In this document: positions 1-5,305 of the stretch, in pieces
How the letters are laid out: every line of letters starts with the position of its first letter
How positions within the stretch are numbered: position 1 is the first letter of the stretch
Assembly: GCA_028688235.1 (NCBI GenBank)
Contig: JAQTYP010000017.1
Location: 1 to 8,401, forward strand
Reading direction: 5' to 3'
Origin: Methylomonas sp.
Lineage (GTDB): Bacteria > Pseudomonadota > Gammaproteobacteria > Methylococcales > Methylomonadaceae
DNA length: 8,401 bases
Notes under the pieces: model-generated
What the model was told of the DNA's origin: nothing
Seen by the model: only the letters and a program-made list of their open reading frames with translations
Databases searched by the model: none
Position numbers and translations under genes: made by a program

Positions 1-67
1 CTGCATGATCGGTGTCTTGCTGCAAGCTCGAAAACCTTCCTGGCACCATGACGATGAACTCGTCCCC
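1..67 (-). pseudogene. Out-of-reach 3' continuation of the GGDEF gene, after an in-frame TGA
   Basis: Directly after the TGA at 68-70, the same minus-strand frame reads GDEFIVMVPGRF and on to the window edge. This is what follows the first glycine in a GGDEF domain: the rest of the active-site loop and the next beta strand. The stretch is therefore the continuation of the upstream reading frame, cut off by one stop codon, and not a separate gene. A one-base change (GGA to TGA) would explain it. No convincing restart is visible; the ATG inside the stretch lies within the strand and has no good ribosome binding site. More of the domain, and perhaps an EAL domain, may lie beyond position 1, but this cannot be seen. 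A sequencing error is possible. Confidence 0.75.
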
Positions 68-2323
68 TCACAGGCGGAAAGCCGTATCTTCGTGACGAAT
101 AAGGGATTTCAAACGCTGAGCGACTTGAATCAGCAACTCGTCGCCGACCTGATGCCCGCGGGAATCGTTGAGATTTTTAAAATGATCCAAATCGAGGAAA
201 AACAACGCGCCAAAACCAGCCCGGCGTTTCGACGCGGCGATTTCCTGAGTCAACCTGTCCAGCAATAGCCGCCGATTCGGCAAATTGGTCAACGAATCGA
301 AAAAGGCCAAGTTGCGAATTTCCTGCTCGGCGGCCTTTTGCGCGCTGATGTCGGAAAATATCGCCACATAATGGGTCAAACGCTTGTGTTCGTCGCGCAC
401 ACAGGTAACCGTCAGCATCTCCGGAAAAACCATGCCGTTCTTGCGCCGATTCCAGATCTCGCCCTTCCATTGGTTGCCTTCCGCAAGCTCCTGATACATT
501 TGTTTATAAAACGCCTGATCGTGATAACCGGACGACAATAAGCGAGGATTCCGGCCTATCACCTCTTCGGCGCTGTAACCCGTGATATCGGTGAAGGCTT
601 TATTGACGCGCAATATCGTACCGGCGGCATCGGTGACCAGTATGGCTTCATGGGATTCGAAGGTTGTCGCCGCCACCCGCAGTTCGTCTTCGTGCCGACG
701 ACGAATCGCGATTTCCTGATTGAGGGCCTCGTTGCTGCGCAACAAGTCGAAAGTCCGGGTTGCGACCAATTCTTCGACCCTGGCGGTACGCCCCGTCAGC
801 AACAGCAAACCGAAACAAGTCAGCCCGCACAACAAAAATCCCCCCAACAATAACCAAGCGCTCATCGGCGATTGTTGCCGATGGAAAAATTCCGCCGCCG
901 GATAAAAATGCAGGCGCCAACGGCGTTCAACGAATTCAATATCCAGACTCTTGCCGAAGTCGCCAAAACGCAGGTTCTGGTGATAATCGACGGGCAAATT
1001 GCTATAAATCAATTTGTCCTTATCGAAAATCTCCAGCAATATCTGCAATTCCTTAGCACCCAACCAGTCGAAAATCGCATCGACATCCTTATCCAGCCGA
1101 AACACGCTGGCGATAAAGCCCAAGAAAGCCTGCCGCCTTTCCGTTACCGTCGCCAAAGGCATGTTTTTACGATAAATCGGCGCATAAATGACTGTGCCGG
1201 AATGCCCGCTATCGTCCTGAATCAACTGCACACTACCCGTCGCCATGGCCATGCCGCTGTCTATAACCGCAGAAATCACCGGCGCAACGTCCGGATTGCT
1301 GCTGATATCGAAACCAAAAGCGCGTTCGTTACCCCGGCCGGGCACTATGTAGGTCACGGGAAAATATTCGGCCTTGGGTGAAGCGGCAACCATGCCCTGG
1401 AATTCATCCCTCTGCCGAATAGCCACACTATGAGTCGTTTCCCATAGGGAGCGCTGATCCGCCGGGACACGCGGCGTCCATTCCAAAACGGCGGCGTCCG
1501 AATCCAGTATCGATTGGGCGAAGCGCTCGAATTCATCTTGCCGCACTTGGTCGCTACTATCGAACAAGCGCTTCATCGCTTGATTGCTCAGCACATGATC
1601 ATGCAAACGTCGTTCTATCGTGATGTGCAACAACTCCACCTGTCGTTCGAATACGCTGCTTATGCGCTGATGTTCCTGATGCAGGCTAAATTTAAATGCA
1701 GTCAACACCAAAAGGATAACGAGCGATAGTGGATACAGCACCATGCGCCGTCTGGCGAGCCAACTATTTTTGGGTTTCCCGACGAACAATAACAGCAAGG
1801 GCGTAAAAATCGCCGAACCTATGGTATCGCCCGCCCACCAGGTCAACCAACTGCTCGGCATATTGGACAGACTGATGATGCCCTGAGCGTACAGCGAAGC
1901 GCTGCCTATCGACGCAGACAGCAAGCAACTTGCCGCAATCAACACGAAAAATCGCAGAATTTTGCGATCGTCGATCAGCGGGTCCTGTTTCCCGACCCAG
2001 CGTTCGATAGCCCACATGGCCGCCCATGCTTGCAAACAGGAGCCGATGGCGGCGAATAGCCCTATACTCAACGATTCCAAAATTTTATCGAAGGTGGCAC
2101 TATCCAGAAACGCGTAGAATTGAGTAACCAAGGCGCCGAGGAAAAGACCGGGCAATAACGCGGTTCCCCGGACCAATAACGCCGCCAAAGCGACGCCGGC
2201 CGCCGGCCAGATCGGACTGACATTACTCGGCGGAGTCGCCAATAAAGAACCCAGCCAGCCCCCGATAAAATAACCGATAGCGACGATCAGATTCAGGCCT
2301 ATCAATCGGCTCAGATCACGCAT
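68..2323 (-). CDS. MASE1-CHASE-PAS membrane sensor with GGDEF domain truncated by a stop codon
   Basis: Membrane sensor of the diguanylate cyclase type, 751 residues to the stop. Residues about 8-215 are a MASE1 region with many hydrophobic helices (PPSNVSPIWPAAGVALA near 31-47). Residues about 230-460 form an extracytoplasmic CHASE ligand-binding domain (VLEWTPRVP near 279). A transmembrane helix at about 488-510 leads into a coiled linker, a PAS/PAC domain at about 553-663 (ITGYSAEEVIGRNP), and the start of a GGDEF domain from about 670 (DSLTNLPNR, then FLDLDHFKNLND at 709-720). The product-inhibition site RHED (743-746) is present, but TGA replaces the first glycine of GGDEF, so the protein as read cannot make c-di-GMP. 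I chose ATG 2323 over an upstream TTG (2329) because GGTGG at 2331-2335 is spaced 7 nt from the ATG. It begins 24 bp after the PNPOx-like gene and is probably the last member of that operon. Family calls are confident; ligand and present function are unknown. Confidence 0.9.
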   Translation of the reverse strand: MRDLSRLIGLNLIVAIGYFIGGWLGSLLATPPSNVSPIWPAAGVALAALLVRGTALLPGLFLGALVTQFYAFLDSATFDKILESLSIGLFAAIGSCLQAWAAMWAIERWVGKQDPLIDDRKILRFFVLIAASCLLSASIGSASLYAQGIISLSNMPSSWLTWWAGDTIGSAIFTPLLLLFVGKPKNSWLARRRMVLYPLSLVILLVLTAFKFSLHQEHQRISSVFERQVELLHITIERRLHDHVLSNQAMKRLFDSSDQVRQDEFERFAQSILDSDAAVLEWTPRVPADQRSLWETTHSVAIRQRDEFQGMVAASPKAEYFPVTYIVPGRGNERAFGFDISSNPDVAPVISAVIDSGMAMATGSVQLIQDDSGHSGTVIYAPIYRKNMPLATVTERRQAFLGFIASVFRLDKDVDAIFDWLGAKELQILLEIFDKDKLIYSNLPVDYHQNLRFGDFGKSLDIEFVERRWRLHFYPAAEFFHRQQSPMSAWLLLGGFLLCGLTCFGLLLLTGRTARVEELVATRTFDLLRSNEALNQEIAIRRRHEDELRVAATTFESHEAILVTDAAGTILRVNKAFTDITGYSAEEVIGRNPRLLSSGYHDQAFYKQMYQELAEGNQWKGEIWNRRKNGMVFPEMLTVTCVRDEHKRLTHYVAIFSDISAQKAAEQEIRNLAFFDSLTNLPNRRLLLDRLTQEIAASKRRAGFGALFFLDLDHFKNLNDSRGHQVGDELLIQVAQRLKSLIRHEDTAFRL

Positions 2324-2347
2324 CGCCAACCCACCGCCGTCCGGTAG

Positions 2348-2824
2348 TTATTGCAAATAGCCATTGCCATCCAAGGCAAAGGTCTTGCCGAAACCGGCGA
2401 CGAATTGTCCCCGGCTCGGAGTCAAGGCCAAAAGATGAAAGTCTTTCAACGTACGCAATACCTCGACGATTTCGCCGAACCTTTCCGTCATCGCCAGCAA
2501 CTGCCTGACATACTCCGGGTCACCGTTTTGCACTTCCCGCACCTGGCAATCCAGCGTCAGCCGTTTTCGCGCGAAAAGATTGCATGCATCGGCCTCCTCC
2601 TCGATGAAGAGTATCGATGCCTCAGGATGAGCCAATAGATTATTCGTATGCTTGGCCATTTCGCTGACGAAAATATAAAAGCTGTTCCCTTCGCGCACAT
2701 AGGGCGCGTAACTGATATCGGCATGTCCGTCCGGCGACCGGGTGGCCATCAGCAGCGTTTTATGGCTGGAAATCAAGCGTTCGCAATCGTCTTGCGACTT
2801 GTTACGTTCGGATTCGCTTGTCAT
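2348..2824 (-). CDS. Pyridoxamine 5'-phosphate oxidase (HugZ-like) split-barrel family protein
   Basis: Small protein of 158 residues with the FMN-binding split-barrel fold of the putative PNPOx family. It shows LLMATRSPDGHADISYAPYV at 24-43, a strand and helix FYIFVSEMAKHTNNL at 49-63, an ASILFIEEE strand at 69-77, and the C-terminal block SRGQFVAGFGKTFAL at 137-151. That last block resembles the end of the first domain in HugZ-type heme-utilization proteins. It lacks the extra C-terminal domain (DUF2470-like) of full-length HugZ, so heme oxygenase activity should not be assumed; flavin, F420 or heme binding are all possible. The start ATG at 2824 overlaps the tag stop by 4 bp (ATGA), which suggests translational coupling, as the binding site is weak. 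The frame stays open upstream to 2908, but that extension lies inside tag and does not look like the family. Confidence 0.87.
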   Translation of the reverse strand: MTSESERNKSQDDCERLISSHKTLLMATRSPDGHADISYAPYVREGNSFYIFVSEMAKHTNNLLAHPEASILFIEEEADACNLFARKRLTLDCQVREVQNGDPEYVRQLLAMTERFGEIVEVLRTLKDFHLLALTPSRGQFVAGFGKTFALDGNGYLQ

Positions 2825-3390
2825 TGGATTTTGCCCAAGGAGGCATGCCGATAACAATCGATGGTATGATCGTTGACCATGCCGACCGCCTGCATGTAGG
2901 CATAACAAATGGTCTTGCCGACGAATTTGAAACCGCGTCGTTTCAGGTCCAGGCTCATTGCCTCCGACTCGGGACTGAAAGCCGGGATTTGCTCATGCGT
3001 CCGCCAATGATTTTGTCTCGGCCTACCTCCGACAAATTGCCAGATGTAAACATCGAAACTGTCAAAATGCCGGAGTATGTCCAGATATGCCCTGGCATTG
3101 GTCACGGCCGCCTGAATTTTCAAGCGATTGCGTACAATAGCCGGATTCGCCAGCAGTTCGTCGAATTTGGCCTGGTCATAGAGCGCTATTTTTTCCGCAT
3201 CGAACTCATCGAAGGCCTGCCTATAGGCCTCGCGCTTATCCAGTATGGTACGCCAGCTCAGGCCAGCCTGAGCCCCTTCCAGAATCAGAAACTCGAACAA
3301 CAGACGGTCGTCGTGCAACGGCACACCCCATTCGTTATCGTGATAGCGTTCTTCGCTGGCGCTGGCCGTAGCCCATCGGCATTTGTTCAT
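2821..3390 (-). CDS. tag: DNA-3-methyladenine glycosylase I
   Basis: Base-excision repair enzyme that removes 3-methyladenine from alkylated DNA. At 189 residues it has the usual length and aligns along its whole length with E. coli Tag as I remember it. The zinc-snap ligands are Cys4, His17, His175 and Cys179, at the same numbers as in E. coli. The family signature YHDNEWGVP is at 16-24, the active-site Glu38 lies in LEGAQAGLSW, followed by Trp46, and the block KRRGFKFVGKTICYAYMQA precedes the final NDH motif. The start ATG overlaps the yajD stop by 4 bp and its own TGA overlaps the next start by 4 bp, so it is the middle gene of a coupled trio. No Ada-type regulation is visible, so expression probably follows the operon promoter. 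Apparently intact and functional. Confidence 0.97.
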   Translation of the reverse strand: MNKCRWATASASEERYHDNEWGVPLHDDRLLFEFLILEGAQAGLSWRTILDKREAYRQAFDEFDAEKIALYDQAKFDELLANPAIVRNRLKIQAAVTNARAYLDILRHFDSFDVYIWQFVGGRPRQNHWRTHEQIPAFSPESEAMSLDLKRRGFKFVGKTICYAYMQAVGMVNDHTIDCYRHASLGKIQ

Positions 3391-3749
3391 TCGCCCTTCT
3401 GCATCATCTTTTTCAAATCGGCGAACGGATTGAAGGTCGCGACTGGGCCCATGTTACCCGAATCGCCTTTGCTGCCGTAGCGAATCTGCTCCTCGAAGCG
3501 CTGGTGCTCGTTATCGTGGCAATACAAACACAATAATTCCCAATTACTGCCGTCCTGGGGATTGTTATCGTGATTGTGGTCGACATGATGCACGGTCAAT
3601 TCGCGCAGATTCTTATGATCGAATTCGCGCGCGCATCGGCCGCAAATCCACGGAAACAGTTTCAGGGCCTGCTCGCGATAGCCCTTCTCGCGCTCTTCTT
3701 TGTAGCGTCTGGCTTCGGCGACGATGTGATAGGCTTTATTATCGGTCAT
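3387..3749 (-). CDS. yajD: YajD-like HNH nuclease family zinc protein
   Basis: Protein of 120 residues resembling E. coli YajD over almost its full length, with shared blocks GYREQALKLFPWICGRC (23-39), NLRELTVHHVDHNHDNNP (47-64), DGSNWELLCLYCHDNEH (66-82) and the C-terminal NPFADLKKMM. Four cysteines (36, 39, 74, 77) can hold the structural zinc. The paired histidines at 54-55, Asp57, His58, His60 and His78 form the HNH (beta-beta-alpha metal) core. The family's biological role is poorly known, and nuclease activity is inferred from the fold. ATG at 3749 is chosen because AGGAG lies 5 nt upstream; a longer reading from TTG at 3770 would overlap the moaA stop. It follows moaA by 17 bp and overlaps tag by 4 bp. 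Confidence 0.93.
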   Translation of the reverse strand: MTDNKAYHIVAEARRYKEEREKGYREQALKLFPWICGRCAREFDHKNLRELTVHHVDHNHDNNPQDGSNWELLCLYCHDNEHQRFEEQIRYGSKGDSGNMGPVATFNPFADLKKMMQKGE

Positions 3750-3754
3750 GGTGT

Positions 3755-3759
3755 CTCCT
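3755..3759 (-). promoter_or_regulatory. Ribosome binding site deciding the yajD start
   Basis: AGGAG on the minus strand, 5 nt before ATG 3749. It is the strongest Shine-Dalgarno sequence in the left cluster and sits in the short moaA-yajD gap, so yajD can be translated independently of moaA, while tag and the PNPOx-like gene probably rely on coupling. Confidence 0.75.
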
Positions 3760-3766
3760 CTTGTTA

Positions 3767-4777
3767 TCAACCTCCGGTAGCATTCATATGTCGCAAAATG
3801 ACCGGCCGTTCATGGATATTGAATTCGTGTTTTTCTGGTTTTATGTCGATTGCGCTAATAATAGCCTGCTTCAGGAAGTCGATATCGCCGGGACGCTGCC
3901 TGACGACGGCTTTCAGATCGACCGAATGTTCGTTGCCCAAACACAGCAGTAAACGCCCCTCGGCTGTCAGCCGCACCCGATTGCAGCTGGAGCAAAAATT
4001 GGCGCTGTGTGGAGAGATGAATCCGACCCGGCTGTCGGAACCTTGAATTCGAAAATAGTCCGACGGCCCGCCGGTCTTATCGTGGACAGCTTCCAACCGA
4101 AAACGACTAGCCAGATCCTGCTTAATCCTATGGCTGGGATAATGTGCTTCGCTGCGGTCATGGTTGTCGACCGCGCCCAACGGCATTTCCTCGATGAAAC
4201 TGATATCGAGACCGCGTTCGACGGCAAATTGCACCAAATCGCACACTTCCAGATGATTGCGATCCTTCAAGATGACCGCGTTGATTTTGATGCGCTCGAA
4301 ACCCGCCTCGCGCGCGGCGTTGATACCTCTAAGAACCTGTTCCAGATCCCCGATACGCGTCAGCGCCTTGAACTTAACCGGATCCAGGGTATCCAGGCTG
4401 ACATTGATGCGCTTGACGCCGGCCGCGTGCAGCTCGTCCGCCATTTGCGCCAGTCGGGAACCGTTGCTGGTCATGACCAGTTCGCGCAATCCGCCCAACT
4501 GGCCGATTTGTTGCAACAAATCGAGAACCCCTTTACGCACCAACGGCTCGCCGCCGGTAATGCGAATCTTGCCAACCCCCAGTTCTACAAAGGCTTGGCA
4601 AATAAAACGGATTTCTTCCAATGACAAAATCTGCTGGCGCGGCAGAAAGGTCATATCCTCTGCCATGCAATAGACGCAACGAAAGTCGCACCTATCGGTG
4701 ATCGAAACGCGCAAATAGGTGACGGCTCGGCCGAAACGATCGACGAGAGGGTGATGAGGCAAAAAATCAGTCTTCAT
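3767..4777 (-). CDS. moaA: GTP 3',8-cyclase MoaA (molybdenum cofactor synthesis)
   Basis: Radical SAM enzyme that converts GTP to 3',8-cyclo-7,8-dihydro-GTP, the first step of molybdopterin synthesis, acting with MoaC (not in this window). It has 336 residues, a normal length. The N-terminal 4Fe-4S cluster motif is CDFRCVYC with Cys30, Cys34 and Cys37. ITGGEPLVRKG is the glycine-rich SAM-binding block. The second, substrate-side cluster is carried by Cys262, Cys265 and Cys279 (CSSC, 13 residues, C), followed by CLGNE. The protein ends in the double glycine typical of MoaA, which reaches into the active site. ATG 4777 fits the family N-terminus; a frame extension to TTG 4822 adds a cysteine-rich peptide unlike the family. 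No Shine-Dalgarno sequence is evident before the ATG, which follows T-rich runs. It heads the left gene cluster, with no other mo-genes alongside. Confidence 0.97.
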   Translation of the reverse strand: MKTDFLPHHPLVDRFGRAVTYLRVSITDRCDFRCVYCMAEDMTFLPRQQILSLEEIRFICQAFVELGVGKIRITGGEPLVRKGVLDLLQQIGQLGGLRELVMTSNGSRLAQMADELHAAGVKRINVSLDTLDPVKFKALTRIGDLEQVLRGINAAREAGFERIKINAVILKDRNHLEVCDLVQFAVERGLDISFIEEMPLGAVDNHDRSEAHYPSHRIKQDLASRFRLEAVHDKTGGPSDYFRIQGSDSRVGFISPHSANFCSSCNRVRLTAEGRLLLCLGNEHSVDLKAVVRQRPGDIDFLKQAIISAIDIKPEKHEFNIHERPVILRHMNATGG

Positions 4778-4883
4778 AAAAAAACGGCAAAAAAGACACG
4801 GGCAAATAGTAACACAGTACAATCTGGCGACTTATCATGCAAAAGACACTTGGCCAAGTCCGTAGGTCAAATTCGTGTGCACT
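4778..4883 (-). promoter_or_regulatory. Leader and probable promoter region of the moaA cluster
   Basis: About 106 bp between the end of the toxin relic and moaA. The promoter of the moaA-led cluster should lie here or in the relic. I see only weak sigma-70-like matches (TACTAT around 4809-4814 with no good -35 box), so no promoter is assigned. A perfect 12-bp palindrome ACTTGGCCAAGT lies at 4848-4859 and could be an operator, but about two such palindromes are expected by chance in this window. Just before the start the transcript would contain two U-runs (six and seven U) split by GCCG. I could not make out a molybdenum-cofactor riboswitch. Confidence 0.25.
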
Positions 4884-5001
4884 TCACTTCGAAAAGCTTA
4901 TCGTTTTCTGGTGAAAGCCTTGAGCCTGAAAAAAAATTGATGTGGATAGAACCTATCCTAATCCGCTCAATGTTGTTTCTACGGCAGAACCATCACCTTT
5001 G

Positions 5002-5009
5002 TTCGCGTG
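5002..5009. repeat. Target-site duplication, left copy (TTCGCGTG)
   Basis: TTCGCGTG is found here and again at 5176-5183, exactly at the two outer ends of the inverted repeats of the insertion. In the toxin relic both copies are read in the same codon phase (CAC GCG AA on the minus strand), as expected if one was copied from the other at insertion. Confidence 0.65.
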
Positions 5010-5032
5010 GGCTTCTCGTTTAAAACGGGACA
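5010..5032 (+). repeat. Left terminal inverted repeat of the insertion
   Basis: Starts GGCTTC and ends AAAACGGGACA. It pairs with 5153-5175 at 16 of 23 positions; the innermost seven bases CGGGACA and the outermost four GGCT are identical. Confidence 0.55.
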
Positions 5033-5040
5033 CAGAGGGA

Positions 5041-5126
5041 GGCTTAACCGTTCGCCCTGAGCTTGTCGAAGGGTGAACGGTTAAGCCATTCATGGTTCGA
5101 CTTTTCTCACCACGAACGGCTTAACC
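5041..5126. repeat. Inverted pair of REP-like hairpins (REPIN-like)
   Basis: Two REP-like palindromes lie head to head. Hairpin 1 pairs 5041-5058 with 5070-5087 (18-bp arms, 17 matches plus one G-T) around the loop GAGCTTGTCGA. Hairpin 2 pairs 5079-5096 with 5109-5126 (18-bp arms, 16 matches). Read on the minus strand, hairpin 2 has the same core as hairpin 1 on the plus strand: CCGTTCG, then TGAG, then GTCGAA, then TGAA. The inner arms differ (GCCCT/AGGGT against GTGGT/ACCAT) but keep pairing. The segment GGTTAAGCC (5079-5087) belongs to both hairpins, so they exclude each other in a single strand. Such pairs are typically moved by RAYT transposases. I recall similar GAGCTTGTCGAA repeats from many proteobacteria but cannot check it here. 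Confidence 0.75.
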
Positions 5127-5166
5127 TATGACTGTCCCGGCTTAAGTATGACTGTCCCGGCTTAAG
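5127..5166. repeat. Perfect 20-bp tandem duplication
   Basis: TATGACTGTCCCGGCTTAAG occurs twice with no spacer (5127-5146 and 5147-5166). A partial third match, CGGCTTAA, lies just to the left at 5117-5124 with almost the same period. The right-hand copy overlaps the inner part of the right terminal inverted repeat, so the duplication gives the element a second, internal copy of its subterminal sequence. Confidence 0.95.
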
Positions 5167-5175
5167 TCGGTAGCC
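5153..5175 (-). repeat. Right terminal inverted repeat of the insertion
   Basis: On the minus strand it starts GGCTACCGAC and ends CGGGACA, matching the left end at 16 of 23 positions. It meets the right target copy at 5176. Confidence 0.55.
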
Positions 5176-5183
5176 TTCGCGTG
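5176..5183. repeat. Target-site duplication, right copy (TTCGCGTG)
   Basis: Second copy of the 8-bp sequence at 5002-5009, adjoining the right end of the inverted repeat and lying in the relic's IDEHA codons. Confidence 0.65.
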
Positions 5184-5305
5184 TTCATCAATTGCTTTCG
5201 ACATTAGAAGAGCTTCACCGTTCAAAACTCTCTGGCAAAGCCAGACTTTCCAGTTCCGTTAGGCTCGGCGATGAAAACTATTTTCTTGCTCACTAAAAAC
5301 AAACA

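Larger units (their letters stand above)
5010..5175. mobile_element. MITE-like insertion, 166 bp, without transposase
   Basis: Non-coding element bounded by 8-bp direct repeats. Its ends form imperfect terminal inverted repeats: 5010-5032 and the reverse complement of 5153-5175 match at 16 of 23 positions, both starting GGCT and both ending CGGGACA on the inner side. The insert plus one target copy is 174 bp, a multiple of three, and deleting it joins IDEHA directly to NKGDGSAVETTLSG in frame. It encodes nothing, so it would need a transposase elsewhere in the genome. An 8-bp target duplication is typical of several IS families (for example IS66 and IS1595), but I cannot assign one. The middle is filled by a REP pair and the right end by a 20-bp tandem repeat. 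Confidence 0.6.
4884..5293 (-). pseudogene. Zeta-toxin / UDP-GlcNAc-kinase-like P-loop gene, decayed and split by an insertion
   Basis: Four blocks occur in family order on the minus strand. From GTG 5293 the frame reads SKKIVFI then AEPNGTGKSGFAREF, a Walker A P-loop followed by the FAREF typical of zeta-like kinases, and stops at 5222. One base shift away (T-run 5224-5227) follows LNGEALLMSKAIDEHA (5178-5225). After the inserted element the frame continues ANKGDGSAVETTLSGLG (about 4956-5006), with the ETTLSG motif of the family, then TAG (4953-4955) and IFFQAQGFHQKTISF, like the next helix and strand. Known relatives have about 30 more residues between the P-loop and the second block, so an internal deletion is likely. 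Frameshift, deletion, insertion and nonsense changes make it non-functional. It starts 12 bp after gatB ends. The P-loop alone could belong to another kinase family; the combination with ETTLSG makes zeta-like the best call. No antitoxin gene is visible. Confidence 0.6.

Noticed and set aside
68..70. TGA in the GGDEF gene read as selenocysteine or programmed readthrough
   Set aside because: The position is an invariant glycine, not a cysteine, and no selenocysteine-type stem-loop is evident; a point mutation is simpler.
2825..2908. 28-residue N-terminal extension of the PNPOx-like protein
   Set aside because: It lies inside the tag coding region, does not resemble the family, and the ATGA overlap at 2821-2824 gives a better start.
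2818..3480. 220-codon plus-strand open frame opposite tag
   Set aside because: Antisense shadow of tag and the end of yajD; no family features.
4007..4624. 205-codon plus-strand open frame opposite moaA
   Set aside because: Antisense shadow of moaA, whose cluster cysteines and C-terminal GG are all in the minus-strand frame.
4848..4859. Perfect 12-bp palindrome ACTTGGCCAAGT upstream of moaA as an operator
   Set aside because: About two such palindromes are expected by chance in this length, and no second copy or known site supports it.
5041..5087. REP hairpin as an intrinsic terminator for the gat operon
   Set aside because: The stem is strong, but no T-run follows on either strand, so it is not called as a terminator.
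5010..5175. CRISPR array or origin-type iterons from the repeats
   Set aside because: Only two tandem 20-bp units with no spacers, and the other repeats are inverted; this fits a mobile element with REPs.
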